Assembly (NCBI RefSeq): GCF_900635445.1
Contig: NZ_LR134117.1
Coordinates: forward strand, 4,464,001-4,528,000
DNA length: 64,000 nucleotides
From: Serratia odorifera
GTDB taxonomy: Bacteria > Pseudomonadota > Gammaproteobacteria > Enterobacterales > Enterobacteriaceae
Direction of reading: 5' to 3'
The notes below the pieces were generated by a model. It was given only the letters and a program-made list of their open reading frames with translations. It did no database searches and was not told the DNA's origin. The position numbers and the translations under genes were made by a program. This document shows, piece by piece, positions 33,966 through 43,051 of the stretch. Within the stretch, counting starts at the first letter, position 1; every line of letters starts with the position of its first letter.

Positions 33966-34919
33966 TCAGAAACGAACCAGCGCCGAGCCCCAGGTAAAGC
34001 CGCCGCCAAATGCTTCAAGCAATACCAGTTGACCGCGTTGGATCCGCCCGTCGCGCACCGCTTCATCCAGCGCTGCCGGTACCGAGGCGGCAGAGGTATT
34101 ACCGTGACGATCGAGCGTCACGACCACCTTGTCCATCCCCATACCCAGTTTTCTTGCCGTCGCGCTGATAATGCGCAGGTTGGCCTGATGCGGCACCAAC
34201 CAGTCCAGCTCGCTGCGATCCAGATTGTTGGCTGCCAGCGTTTCATCAACGATGTGCGCCAGTTCCGTAACCGCAACCTTAAAGACTTCATTGCCCGCCA
34301 TGGTGACGTAGGCCGGTTTCTCCTGCTGCTGGCGATCTTTATACGGCAGCGTCAGCAACCCGCCGTAACTGCCATCGGCATGCAGGTGAGTAGACAAAAT
34401 GCCCGGCTGCTCGGAAGCGCCCAGCAAGACCGCCCCGGCGCCATCGCCAAACAGGATGATGGTGCCGCGGTCGTCAGGATCGAGGGTGCGAGACAGCACG
34501 TCGGCGCCGATCACCAGCGCATGCTTCACCGCACCGTTCTTGATGTATTGATCGGCCACGCTCAGCGCATAGGTAAAACCGGCGCAGGCCGCAGCCAAAT
34601 CGAAGGCCGCACAGTCCTTGACGCCCAGCATTTGCTGAATCTGGCAGGCTGAACTTGGGAAAGCATGGCTCGAGGTCGTGGTCGCAACAATGATCAGACC
34701 AAGATCTTCTTTCGCCACGCCGGCCATTTCCAGCGCATGTTTTGCTGCCTCGAAGCCCATGGTCGCAACCGTTTCGTCTGCGGCTGCGATACGGCGTTCA
34801 CGGATACCGGTACGCGTGACGATCCACTCGTCAGAGGTATCCACCATTTTTTCCAAATCAGCATTGGTGCGCACTTGTACGGGTAAATAACTCCCCGTAC
34901 CGAGAATCTTTGTATACAT
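33966..34919 (-). CDS. fabH: FabH, beta-ketoacyl-ACP synthase III
   Basis: A 317-residue initiating condensing enzyme that joins acetyl-CoA and malonyl-ACP. The catalytic residues Cys112 (DLAAACAGFTYAL), His244 (VPHQANLR) and Asn274 (RHGNTSAAS) are all at the E. coli positions, and the length is identical. It lies 6 nt after plsX. Confidence 0.97.
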   Translation of the reverse strand: MYTKILGTGSYLPVQVRTNADLEKMVDTSDEWIVTRTGIRERRIAAADETVATMGFEAAKHALEMAGVAKEDLGLIIVATTTSSHAFPSSACQIQQMLGVKDCAAFDLAAACAGFTYALSVADQYIKNGAVKHALVIGADVLSRTLDPDDRGTIILFGDGAGAVLLGASEQPGILSTHLHADGSYGGLLTLPYKDRQQQEKPAYVTMAGNEVFKVAVTELAHIVDETLAANNLDRSELDWLVPHQANLRIISATARKLGMGMDKVVVTLDRHGNTSAASVPAALDEAVRDGRIQRGQLVLLEAFGGGFTWGSALVRF

Positions 34920-34925
34920 GTACGA

Positions 34926-35960
34926 TCAGTCACTCTTGGGTAATACAGCCTCAAGGCGCGCCGCAATCCTGTCAGGGACTTGCCGCTGCACCGCCTGCAC
35001 AGCCTGTTCGATGGCGACCGCGAACGCGCGTTGGTTCGCCGCGCCGTGGCTCTTGATTACGGTGCCCCGCAATCCTAACAGACATGCACCATTATACTGG
35101 TCGGGGTTCAAGTGACCGAAACGCCTGGCCACTCTTTTTTGTAACCAACGGCCCAACAATTTTAACCACCACGCCTGCTTACCACCGTCGCCGGAGGATT
35201 TCAGCAAAGATAAAAACAGCCTTATCACACCCTCCATGGTCTTCAGCGTGACGTTGCCAACAAAGCCGTCGCAGACCATGACATCGGTTTTACCGGTGAG
35301 CAGATCGTTTCCTTCCAGATAACCAATATAGTTGATTGTCGGAGTTTTTCTTAAAACAGCGGCCGCTTCGCGGATATTATCCAGACCTTTGGTCTCTTCT
35401 TCGCCGATGTTCAGCAGCGCCACGCGCGGTTGCGCAATGCCCACCACCTCTTCCGCCATAACGGCGCCCATCACGGCGAACTGCACCAGCATGGTGCTGT
35501 CGCACTCCACGTTGGCGCCCAGATCCAGCACCACCGTCTTGCTGCGCTGCTGGTTGGGAATCACCGTCATCAACGCTGGCCGCTCGATGCCGTCCAGCGG
35601 CTTGATCAACATCTTGGCCAACCCCATCAGCGCCCCGGTATTGCCCGCACTGACGCATGCCTGCGCCTCGCCCTGCTTAATCAGCTCCAGCGCGATACGC
35701 ATGGAGGTGCCGCGGCTGGCGCGTATTGCTTGTGAAGGCTTGGCGTCACCGGCAATGACTGACTCGGCGGGCACGACTTGCAGACGCTCCAAAAGAATCG
35801 GATCGGCTTTGGCAAGTAAGGGGGAGATGGCGTCGGGATCGCCGACCAGCAGGAGATGAAGCTGTAAATTAGAGGCCAGTGCCTGCAATGAAGCAGGCAC
35901 TGTGACGCAGGGACCGAAGTCCCCGCCCATTGCATCTAACGCCAGGGTTAGACGAGTCAA
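34926..35960 (-). CDS. plsX: PlsX, phosphate acyltransferase
   Basis: A 344-residue enzyme that makes acyl-phosphate from acyl-ACP for the PlsY route of phospholipid synthesis. It starts MTRLTLALDAMGGDFGP, with AGNTGALMGLA and CDGFVGNVTLKTMEGV later. The start codon appears to be TTG at 35960. No ATG fits the conserved N-terminus, and E. coli plsX reads similarly, so a weak start is likely a real feature. It follows rpmF by 11 nt. Confidence 0.95.
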   Translation of the reverse strand: MTRLTLALDAMGGDFGPCVTVPASLQALASNLQLHLLLVGDPDAISPLLAKADPILLERLQVVPAESVIAGDAKPSQAIRASRGTSMRIALELIKQGEAQACVSAGNTGALMGLAKMLIKPLDGIERPALMTVIPNQQRSKTVVLDLGANVECDSTMLVQFAVMGAVMAEEVVGIAQPRVALLNIGEEETKGLDNIREAAAVLRKTPTINYIGYLEGNDLLTGKTDVMVCDGFVGNVTLKTMEGVIRLFLSLLKSSGDGGKQAWWLKLLGRWLQKRVARRFGHLNPDQYNGACLLGLRGTVIKSHGAANQRAFAVAIEQAVQAVQRQVPDRIAARLEAVLPKSD

Positions 35961-35971
35961 GGTACCGCTAC

Positions 35972-36139
35972 TTAGCCGATAACCTTGCGACCGCGGTAGA
36001 AACCGTCGGCAGTGATGTGGTGACGACGGTGAGTTTCACCGGATACTTTGTCTACAGACAAAGTAGTCGTGGTCAGCGCATCGTGTGAACGACGCATGCC
36101 ACGCTTGGAACGGGTTGGTTTGTTCTGTTGTACGGCCAT
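35972..36139 (-). CDS. rpmF: RpmF, 50S ribosomal protein L32
   Basis: A 55-residue basic ribosomal protein beginning MAVQQNKPTRSKRGMRRSHD and ending YRGRKVIG. It lacks the zinc cysteines found in some L32 proteins, like the E. coli form, and is two residues shorter than E. coli L32. The ATG is at 36137-36139 with a GAGTAAGG ribosome site. The gene lies between yceD and plsX, linking ribosome and lipid synthesis as in other enterobacteria. Confidence 0.97.
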   Translation of the reverse strand: MAVQQNKPTRSKRGMRRSHDALTTTTLSVDKVSGETHRRHHITADGFYRGRKVIG

Positions 36140-36151
36140 GGACCTTACTCC

Positions 36152-36676
36152 TCAATTACTTTTCTTTAAACTGGCTAATACGGCAAACGGATTCGGTTTC
36201 TCCGCCTCTGCAGGCAGTTTGCCAAATACCATGTCCGCTTCGGACACTTCACAGTGTTCAGATTCATGTACCGGAACGACTGGCAGCGAAAGAATAATTT
36301 CATCTTCAATCATTGCCAACAGATCGACTTCGCCAAACTCGTCAACTTCGATCGGTTCGTACGCTTCCGGTAATGCCTCAGCCTGCTCATCATTGACGAC
36401 CGGGCTAAAACAATATGTTGTGTGAACGTGATGTTCAAACGGGACTCCACAGCGCTGGCACATCAGCGTTACCGCGACGTCCGCTTGCCCTGTAATCACC
36501 GCCAGGCGTTGGTTGTCAATATCAAACGACAACGACACCTGAACATCGCCATCCACACTGACCACGGAGTCGGCAACACGTGTAACCTGCTCAGGCGCAT
36601 AGACACCAACATAGTCCAGGCGTTTCTGAGCGGTACGTACCGCATCAATGGTCAAGGGTAATTTTACCTTTTGCAT
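36152..36676 (-). CDS. yceD: YceD, DUF177 protein (23S rRNA accumulation)
   Basis: A 174-residue acidic protein of the DUF177/YceD family, needed for normal 23S rRNA accumulation in bacteria and plastids. The conserved CQRCG motif is at about residues 73-77, with an acidic segment PEAYEPIEVDEFGEVDLLAMIEDEIILSLP in the C-terminal half. It precedes rpmF by 12 nt, a conserved pairing. It probably carries the promoter of the fab block upstream. Confidence 0.94.
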   Translation of the reverse strand: MQKVKLPLTIDAVRTAQKRLDYVGVYAPEQVTRVADSVVSVDGDVQVSLSFDIDNQRLAVITGQADVAVTLMCQRCGVPFEHHVHTTYCFSPVVNDEQAEALPEAYEPIEVDEFGEVDLLAMIEDEIILSLPVVPVHESEHCEVSEADMVFGKLPAEAEKPNPFAVLASLKKSN

Positions 36677-36817
36677 AGGGCGCGCATATTAACTTTGTAA
36701 CGACGTAGAGTCAAAGAAAAAGGCCGTAAAACGGCACCTTTCACCAATATTCGCTTCCACAGCGGCCGACAGTTTAAGATGCTGCTACCAAATACGCTAC
36801 GGTTTACGAAAAAATTT

Positions 36818-37399
36818 ATGCAGAGATTACTGTTAGCCTCGACGTCCCCTTACCGCAAACTGCTGCTGGAGAAGCTGCAACTGCCCTTTATCTGCGCTGC
36901 GCCGCAGGTTGATGAAAGCCCGCTGGCCGGCGAAAGCCCCGACGCACTGGTGCTGCGCCTGGCTGCCGCCAAGGCGCAGGCGTTGTCGTCGGCCTACCCG
37001 GACCATCTGATCATCGGCTCCGATCAGGTATGCGTGCTGGATGGCCGCATTAGCGGCAAGCCACATAGCGAAGACAATGCCCGTGCGCAATTGCGTCAGG
37101 CCAGCGGCAAACGCGTCACCTTTTATACCGGCCTGGCGCTGTACAACAGCCGCAGTGGGCATCTGCAGGCGTTATGCGAACCGTTTCACGTCCATTTCCG
37201 CCCCCTCACCGAGGCGGAAATCGCCGCTTACGTGCAACGTGAGCAGCCGCTCAATTGCGCCGGCAGCTTTAAAAGCGAAGGATTGGGCATTGCCCTGTTT
37301 GACCGATTGGAAGGCCGCGACCCGAACACGCTGGTCGGACTGCCGCTGATCGCACTGCTGGAGATGCTGCGGGCCGAAGGACTCGACCCGCTGGGATAA
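36818..37399 (+). CDS. yceF: YceF, Maf-type nucleotide pyrophosphatase (m7GTP)
   Basis: A 193-residue Maf/HAM1-fold house-cleaning pyrophosphatase; E. coli YceF prefers 7-methyl-GTP. It starts MQRLLLASTSPYRKLLLEKL. The motifs IIGSDQVCVLDG, GKPHSEDNARAQLR and CAGSFKSEGLGIALFDRLEGRDPNTLVGLPL are complete. The ATG at 36818 fits the family start; upstream in-frame codons are not conserved. It is divergent from yceD and convergent with rluC. Confidence 0.93.
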   Translation: MQRLLLASTSPYRKLLLEKLQLPFICAAPQVDESPLAGESPDALVLRLAAAKAQALSSAYPDHLIIGSDQVCVLDGRISGKPHSEDNARAQLRQASGKRVTFYTGLALYNSRSGHLQALCEPFHVHFRPLTEAEIAAYVQREQPLNCAGSFKSEGLGIALFDRLEGRDPNTLVGLPLIALLEMLRAEGLDPLG

Positions 37400-37407
37400 A
37401 CCTGATG

Positions 37408-38367
37408 TTACTTCTGCGCCTGCTTGCGCAGCACTTGCAGGCAATGACGCAGTTCGTCGTCCATCGGCGCTTCGATACGCAGCGTTTCGCCGGTGCCCGG
37501 GTGCTCAAAACGCAACGCCGCCGCATGCAGGAATAGCCGCTTGAGGCCGGTGCCGGCCAACTGACGATCGAACTCGCGATCGCCATAGCGATCGTCAAAG
37601 GCAATGGGATGCCCGGCATGTAGAGTATGGACGCGGATCTGATGGGTGCGGCCGGTAATCGGGCTGGCCTTCACCAAGGTGGCATGTTCAAACCGCTCTT
37701 CCACCTTAAAGCGGGTTTCCGACGGTTTACCTTCGCTGCTGACGCGCACGATGCGCTCACCGCTTTGCAGAATGTTCTTCAGCAACGGCGCCTGCACCGC
37801 TTTGCAATGCGATTGCCACTGACCGCGCACCAGCGCCAGGTAATCCTTTTGCATCCCCTTCAGCCGCAGTTGCTCATGCAGCGAACGCAGCGCCGAGCGC
37901 TTCTTCGCCACCAGCAATACGCCGGAGGTATCGCGATCCAGCCGATGCACCAGCTCCAGGAAGCGCGCTTCCGGTCGCAGCGCGCGCAACCCTTCGATGA
38001 CGCCAAAGCTCAAGCCGCTGCCACCGTGCACGGCGGTGCCGGAGGGTTTGTTCAGCAGTAACAGGTGATCATCTTCGTACAGGATGCAATTGGCCAACGC
38101 CGCCACTTTATCCAGTTTGGCGGACACCGGCGCTTCTTCACGCTCGGCCACCCGCACCGGCGGCACGCGAACCACGTCGCCGGCGGCCAGCTTGTATTCG
38201 GCCTTGATGCGGCCTTTGTTCACCCGCACCTCGCCCTTGCGCACGATGCGGTAAATCATACTCTTCGGCACGCCTTTCAGGCGGGCAAGGAGAAAGTTGT
38301 CGATTCGCTGACCCGCTTCATCGTCAGAAATCGTGATCAGTTGTACTGCGGGATTGTTCGTTTTCAT
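37408..38367 (-). CDS. rluC: RluC, 23S rRNA pseudouridine synthase
   Basis: A 319-residue RluA-family enzyme that makes pseudouridines 955, 2504 and 2580 in 23S rRNA. An S4 RNA-binding domain (QRIDNFLLARLKGVPKSMIYR) precedes the catalytic domain with the Asp in HRLDRDTSG. RTHQIRVH and LFLHAAALRFEHP follow. The length equals E. coli RluC when started at ATG 38365-38367. It is divergent from rne across a 678-nt gap. Confidence 0.96.
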   Translation of the reverse strand: MKTNNPAVQLITISDDEAGQRIDNFLLARLKGVPKSMIYRIVRKGEVRVNKGRIKAEYKLAAGDVVRVPPVRVAEREEAPVSAKLDKVAALANCILYEDDHLLLLNKPSGTAVHGGSGLSFGVIEGLRALRPEARFLELVHRLDRDTSGVLLVAKKRSALRSLHEQLRLKGMQKDYLALVRGQWQSHCKAVQAPLLKNILQSGERIVRVSSEGKPSETRFKVEERFEHATLVKASPITGRTHQIRVHTLHAGHPIAFDDRYGDREFDRQLAGTGLKRLFLHAAALRFEHPGTGETLRIEAPMDDELRHCLQVLRKQAQK

Positions 38368-39045
38368 GGGGCGAGATTCTAAATACAGCGCGTAAATAGC
38401 GCCACCTCTTTTTATGTGCTTAACTGTCACTCTGACGGTGGAATTGATCGCGGCGAACAATAAGGCAGCAAGCCGGTTTGATCGTTTGCGATTTCTTCCG
38501 CAGTTAAGAAAAAGTCACCTTGCTATAACGGTATCAGCAGTGGAATAATGAGGTCACTTTCCGCCTTGATTCTCGTTAAAACAAGGGAAATTGCGGAATT
38601 ATAAAGTTTGTCTGGTAGCACAAAAACGCAGCAATGGCGTAAGACGTAATGTGAAATCAAACAATTAGCGGGCTGCGGGTTGCAGCTTGGCCGGTAAAAT
38701 GGAATCAGATCTGTCGACGTAAATCAGAGACTATTCCCTGACTCAAAAGCGCTGCATTCACAAAGAAACGCAGGCTTACCGAGATAATGCGCCCCTATGC
38801 AGGCGACAACCGTGAGGTTGACGGCTTTGCGAGAAGACACGGGGCTTTCGGTTTAACCCGGCCATGAGGTTATACCCTTAATAAATCAGGTTGCATAAAG
38901 ACGGCAACTGAACGAGTCTCCAGGCGCATCGACACCGGTGCGACGGGGGTGAGAAAGCGCCGTCAATGCAGAAACTGCCTGAAGTATGACGGATATTTTT
39001 GCCCGCAGCTCTGTCGATAATGTAAAAAATAACGAGTAAGTTAAG
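38368..39045 (+). promoter_or_regulatory. rluC-rne gap with rne 5' autoregulatory leader
   Basis: A 678-nt gap without a gene. The half near rne contains several potential hairpins, for example around CAACCGTGAGGTTGACGG and around GGCGCATCGACACCGGTGCG, and the stretch ACGGGGCTTTCGGTTTAACC. The E. coli rne transcript has a long structured leader (Rfam rne5) through which RNase E controls its own mRNA; position and layout agree. The half near rluC should hold promoters. I could not fix a transcription start. Confidence 0.65.
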
Positions 39046-42000
39046 ATGAAAAGAATGTTGATTAACGCAACTCAGCAGGAAGAGTTGCGTGTTGCCCTAG
39101 TAGATGGACAGCGGCTGTATGATTTGGACATTGAAAGCCCGGGTCATGAACAGAAAAAGGCGAATATTTACAAAGGCAAAATCACCCGCATTGAACCAAG
39201 TCTTGAAGCTGCATTCGTAGATTACGGCGCAGAACGACATGGTTTCCTCCCCCTTAAAGAAATCGCCCGCGAATACTTCCCTAGCAATTATTCCTCCCAT
39301 GGCCGCCCTAACATCAAAGATGTGCTGCGCGAAGGCCAGGAAGTCATCGTACAGGTTGATAAAGAAGAACGTGGCAACAAAGGCGCCGCCTTGACCACCT
39401 TCATCAGCCTGGCAGGCAGTTACCTGGTGTTGATGCCGAACAACCCGCGTGCCGGCGGTATTTCTCGCCGTATCGAAGGTGACGACCGCACCGAACTGAA
39501 AGAAGCGTTATCCTCGCTGCAATTACCCGACGGCATGGGCCTGATTGTCCGCACCGCGGGCGTCGGCAAATCTGCCGAAGCGCTGCAATGGGATCTGTCA
39601 TTCCGTCTCAAGCACTGGGATGCCATCAAGAAAGCCGCCGAAGGCCGTCCTGCACCCTTCCTGATCCATCAGGAAAGCAACGTTATCGTGCGTGCATTCC
39701 GCGATTATCTGCGCCCGGACATTGGCGAAATCCTGATCGACAACCCGAAAATTCTCGACCTGGCGAAAGAGCACATTGCCGCGCTGGGCCGTCCAGATTT
39801 CAGCAGCAAAATCAAACTGTACAGTGGTGAAATTCCGCTGTTCAGCCATTACCAGATCGAATCGCAAATTGAGTCGGCCTTCCAGCGCGAAGTGCGTCTG
39901 CCTTCCGGCGGTTCGATTGTTATCGATACCACCGAAGCTCTGACCGCCATTGATATCAACTCCGCGCGTGCAACCCGCGGTGGCGATATTGAAGAAACCG
40001 CGTTCAATACCAACCTGGAAGCGGCTGATGAAATCGCTCGCCAGTTGCGCTTGCGTGACCTCGGCGGCCTGATCGTCATCGACTTCATTGACATGACGCC
40101 GGTACGCCACCAGCGCGAAGTGGAAAACCGTCTGCGCGATGCCGTCCGTCAGGACCGTGCACGTATCCAGATTGGCCGCATTTCCCGCTTTGGCCTGCTT
40201 GAGATGTCCCGTCAACGCCTCAGCCCGTCGCTTGGCGAATCCAGCCATCACGTCTGCCCGCGCTGTAACGGCACCGGTACCGTGCGTGACAACGAGTCGT
40301 TGGCACTGTCCATTCTGCGCCTGATCGAAGAAGAAGCGCTGAAAGAAAACACCAAAGAAGTTCACGCTATCGTGCCGGTTCAGGTGGCATCTTACCTGCT
40401 GAACGAAAAACGTGAATCCGTCAGCGCCATTGAAAAGCGTCAGGGCGGCGTTAAAGCCATCATCGTGCCAAACGATCAGATGCAAACGCCACATTATTCG
40501 GTATTGCGCGTGCGCAAAGGCGAAGAAACCCCAACCCTGAGCTACCTGCTGCCGAAACTGCACGAAGAAGAGATGGCTCAGCCGCTGGAAGATGCGCCAA
40601 TGGAGCGCAAACGTCCCGAACAACCGGCGCTGGCCTCCTTCTCTCTGGCTGCCGATGCCCCACCGCCGGCGCAAGAAACCGTGGCAGTGGCCAAACCTGC
40701 CGCGGTCGCCAAGCAAACGGCGCCAGCTGCTGTCAAACCCGGCCTGCTGGGTCGTCTGTTCGGTGGTCTGAAAGCACTGTTCGCCGCGGATGAACAACCG
40801 GCGGTAGAAGAAAAACCGGCTGAAACGCCGAAAGCTGAAAACAGCGAAAACCGTCGTCAGGATCGTCGTGGCCAACGCCGTCAAGGCGCCGGCCGCAAAG
40901 ATCGCGGCGAACGCGGTGACCGTAACGAACGCGGTGACCGTAACGAGCGTGGTGACCGTAACGAGCGTGGTGAACGTCCAGAACGTGGCGAACGTAGAGA
41001 ACGTGGCGAAGGCCGCGATAATCGCGAAGCGCGCGAACCTCGCGAGTCGCGTGACGAGCAGCGCCGTAACCGTCGCAACGCAGCGCAAAACGCGCCGGTT
41101 GCCGCCGAAGCTCAGTCGGAAGAAGCCGCCAAGGCGCAGCGCGAAGAACAGCAGCAACGCCGTGAACAGCGTGCCGAACGCCAACGTCGCCGTCAGGAAG
41201 AAAAACGTCAGGCTCAGCAGGAAGTGAAGGCGCTGGAAAGCGTTGAAGCGCCTGTGGCAGCAGCAACCGATGAAGATCAGGACGATCGTCATCAGCAGCC
41301 GGCGCAGCGCCGTCAACGTCGTCAGTTGACGCAGCGTGTCCGCATTCAGTCCGCAGAAGAAGAACTGCAGAGTGCAGCGGAAGAGCTGTTGGCACCAAAA
41401 ACCGACGCAGTGAAGCCAACTTCGACAGCGGAAGACAGCGTGAAACTGTTGCCGGAAACCGTCGCAGCGTCGCCTGAAGATGAAGCACAGGGTGAAGCAC
41501 GCAACGGTGAAAACGGTATGCCGCGTCGTTCACGCCGCTCACCGCGCCATCTGCGCGTCAGCGGTCAGCGTCGTCGCCGTTACCGTGATGAACGTTACCC
41601 TACCCAGTCGCCAATGCCTCTGGCTGGCGCTTTCGTGTCGCCTGAAATGGCCTCTGGCAAAGTATGGGTCAGTTACCCTGTCACGCAAGCGATTTCAGCG
41701 GTAGAAGAAGCCGAAGCCACTGCCGAAGCGACCAATATTGCTGCTGAAAACGTTATGACCAACGACGCGGTAGCGGCAGCCAGCGTTGCTGCGCCACGGG
41801 TGGCTGACGCCAGCGAAGTGGTTCAGGCAACCGCCGAGCAGCCAACCGTTGAAACCGAAACGGCGCCAGCAGCAACGCAGCAGATTGCTGCCGAGCCGGC
41901 AACGGCCGAACCGGTAATCAATAGCCAACTGGCCGAGGACGTGGCGGAAACCGCTGAGACCCCGGTTAGCCAGGCAGCAACCAGCGCCGAAGATAGCGCC

Positions 42001-42477
42001 CCGGCCGCAGCGCCAGAGCCTATCGAATCGGTCGACGCTCAGCCTGCGCCAGCGGCTGACGCTGAATTGGCCCCGGCGGTTGAAACCGTAGCGGCGACGC
42101 CGGCAGAACACGCGGCGGATGAAACCGTTGCCGACACCGTGGTTGAAGCGCCGGTTGAGCCCGCGCCACAGCCGGTGACCGAACCGGTGGTTGCCCAAGC
42201 TGAGATGGTGGTCGATGAAGCGCCAGCGGTTGCTGAACCGGCTGTGGCCGTCGCCACGGCGGCGGTTAAGGAAACGCATGGCGCGACGCTGTACAAGCAT
42301 ATCGCCAGCGCACCGATGACCAAAGCGCCAGCGCCGGCTTATCAGCCGGAAGCGCCGAAGCAAAGCGACTGGCACCGCCCTGCCTTCAACTTCGAAGGTA
42401 AAGGCTCTGCCGGCGGGCATGCCGCAGCCACCACGGCAACGGCACCAGCCACCAAGCCGCAGCCGGTTAACGATTAA
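39046..42477 (+). CDS. rne: RNase E, endoribonuclease and degradosome scaffold
   Basis: A 1143-residue enzyme for mRNA decay and rRNA/tRNA processing. The catalytic half (1 to about 530) has an S1 domain (FVDYGAERHGFLP), metal-binding aspartates in AIDINSAR and IVIDFIDM, and the zinc-link CPRC. The membrane-targeting helix is GLLGRLFGGLKALFA, about residue 566. An arginine-rich RNA-binding region follows, including six tandem ERGxxx hexapeptides. PRRSRRSPRHLRVSGQRRRR and RYPTQSPMPL are typical of the RNA-binding/enolase-binding region. The C-terminal DWHRPAFNFEGKGSAGGH matches the PNPase-binding end. The second half is Ala/Glu/Pro-rich and disordered, as in the family. Confidence 0.97.
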   Translation: MKRMLINATQQEELRVALVDGQRLYDLDIESPGHEQKKANIYKGKITRIEPSLEAAFVDYGAERHGFLPLKEIAREYFPSNYSSHGRPNIKDVLREGQEVIVQVDKEERGNKGAALTTFISLAGSYLVLMPNNPRAGGISRRIEGDDRTELKEALSSLQLPDGMGLIVRTAGVGKSAEALQWDLSFRLKHWDAIKKAAEGRPAPFLIHQESNVIVRAFRDYLRPDIGEILIDNPKILDLAKEHIAALGRPDFSSKIKLYSGEIPLFSHYQIESQIESAFQREVRLPSGGSIVIDTTEALTAIDINSARATRGGDIEETAFNTNLEAADEIARQLRLRDLGGLIVIDFIDMTPVRHQREVENRLRDAVRQDRARIQIGRISRFGLLEMSRQRLSPSLGESSHHVCPRCNGTGTVRDNESLALSILRLIEEEALKENTKEVHAIVPVQVASYLLNEKRESVSAIEKRQGGVKAIIVPNDQMQTPHYSVLRVRKGEETPTLSYLLPKLHEEEMAQPLEDAPMERKRPEQPALASFSLAADAPPPAQETVAVAKPAAVAKQTAPAAVKPGLLGRLFGGLKALFAADEQPAVEEKPAETPKAENSENRRQDRRGQRRQGAGRKDRGERGDRNERGDRNERGDRNERGERPERGERRERGEGRDNREAREPRESRDEQRRNRRNAAQNAPVAAEAQSEEAAKAQREEQQQRREQRAERQRRRQEEKRQAQQEVKALESVEAPVAAATDEDQDDRHQQPAQRRQRRQLTQRVRIQSAEEELQSAAEELLAPKTDAVKPTSTAEDSVKLLPETVAASPEDEAQGEARNGENGMPRRSRRSPRHLRVSGQRRRRYRDERYPTQSPMPLAGAFVSPEMASGKVWVSYPVTQAISAVEEAEATAEATNIAAENVMTNDAVAAASVAAPRVADASEVVQATAEQPTVETETAPAATQQIAAEPATAEPVINSQLAEDVAETAETPVSQAATSAEDSAPAAAPEPIESVDAQPAPAADAELAPAVETVAATPAEHAADETVADTVVEAPVEPAPQPVTEPVVAQAEMVVDEAPAVAEPAVAVATAAVKETHGATLYKHIASAPMTKAPAPAYQPEAPKQSDWHRPAFNFEGKGSAGGHAAATTATAPATKPQPVND
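40909..41016 (+). repeat. Six tandem 18-bp repeats inside rne
   Basis: Consecutive 18-bp units at 40909, 40927, 40945, 40963, 40981 and 40999 encode ERGDRN three times, then ERGERP, ERGERR and ERGEGR. The first three are nearly identical in DNA (the first two are exact copies). They lie in the arginine-rich RNA-binding part of RNase E. Confidence 0.9.
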
Positions 42478-42492
42478 GTTAATCCAAGCAAT

Positions 42493-42522
42493 AAAAAACC
42501 CGCCAATCGGCGGGTTTTTTTA
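42493..42522 (+). terminator. Intrinsic terminator after rne
   Basis: AAAAACCCGCC and GGCGGGTTTTTTT flank a short AATC loop, 15 nt after the rne stop. The A-run side also allows use by the convergent small gene. Confidence 0.9.
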
Positions 42523-42540
42523 TCGCTTGTGGCCAATATC

Positions 42541-42828
42541 TCAGGCAATTTTCGCTAGCCGCTTGATGTCCAGCACCTCGAGTTTGCCATCGATCTGAGC
42601 GACAAACTGCGTGAAGTGCGCAGTGGCATTGTGTTTTTCCAGTGCCTCGGCGTTAGCCCAGCGCTCAAAGAAGACAAACGCGCCCGGCTGGTCCAGATCC
42701 CGGTGCAGATCGTACTGCAAATTACCCTGCTCCTGGCGGCTGGCCTCGACGATCTGATGCACCGCATCATTTACCGCATCAAAAAATTCAGCCTTGGCTT
42801 GCAAGGTAGCAATCACACGAACTTCCAT
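42541..42828 (-). CDS. ABM-domain (YgiN-like) small monooxygenase-fold protein
   Basis: A 95-residue protein of the antibiotic biosynthesis monooxygenase (ABM) ferredoxin-like fold. It shows the typical pattern of a beta-strand MEVRVIATLQAKAEF, then QEQGNLQYDLHRDLDQPGAFVFFERWANAEALEKHNAT. Relatives include quinol monooxygenase YgiN. The start is ATG 42826-42828 with GGGAGGTTGAA upstream. It is convergent with rne and divergent from pyrC. The substrate is unknown. Confidence 0.85.
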   Translation of the reverse strand: MEVRVIATLQAKAEFFDAVNDAVHQIVEASRQEQGNLQYDLHRDLDQPGAFVFFERWANAEALEKHNATAHFTQFVAQIDGKLEVLDIKRLAKIA

Positions 42829-42952
42829 TTCAACCTCCCATTGATACTTAATAACTTGATAGCCAACCATACCGTTGGCAAAACAGTCGGATCCTCATCA
42901 CTATGCGCCCGTTGGCCGATTGTTTTCAACTTGCGATTAACAAACAGATGCA

Positions 42953-42968
42953 TCGCAATCGCTTTCCG
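42953..42968. promoter_or_regulatory. PurR-like box upstream of pyrC
   Basis: TCGCAATCGCTTTCCG resembles the PurR consensus ACGCAAACGTTTGCGT, including the central CG step and the GCAA half-site. It lies about 85-100 nt before the pyrC ATG. E. coli pyrC is under PurR control, so the context supports it, though the right half is weak. Confidence 0.45.
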
Positions 42969-43051
42969 CTTATCCTTACACCCCGGCGTGAATAACATCC
43001 CCATTATTCGCTTTTACTTTGACGTATTTCTGACCGCCGGAGTTTTGCAAC

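Noticed and set aside
36677..36817. SraB small RNA in the yceD-yceF gap
   Set aside because: E. coli has an RNA at this position, and a GGCCGT/ACGGC hairpin is present here, but I cannot see enough shared sequence or a terminator to call it.
39598..41316. Long open frame of more than 570 codons on the strand opposite rne
   Set aside because: It lies wholly inside the conserved RNase E gene, has low-complexity composition (runs of Phe, Thr, Leu) dictated by the opposite strand, and matches no family. Such antisense frames also occur opposite mfd, potD and yceD-type genes in this GC-rich DNA.
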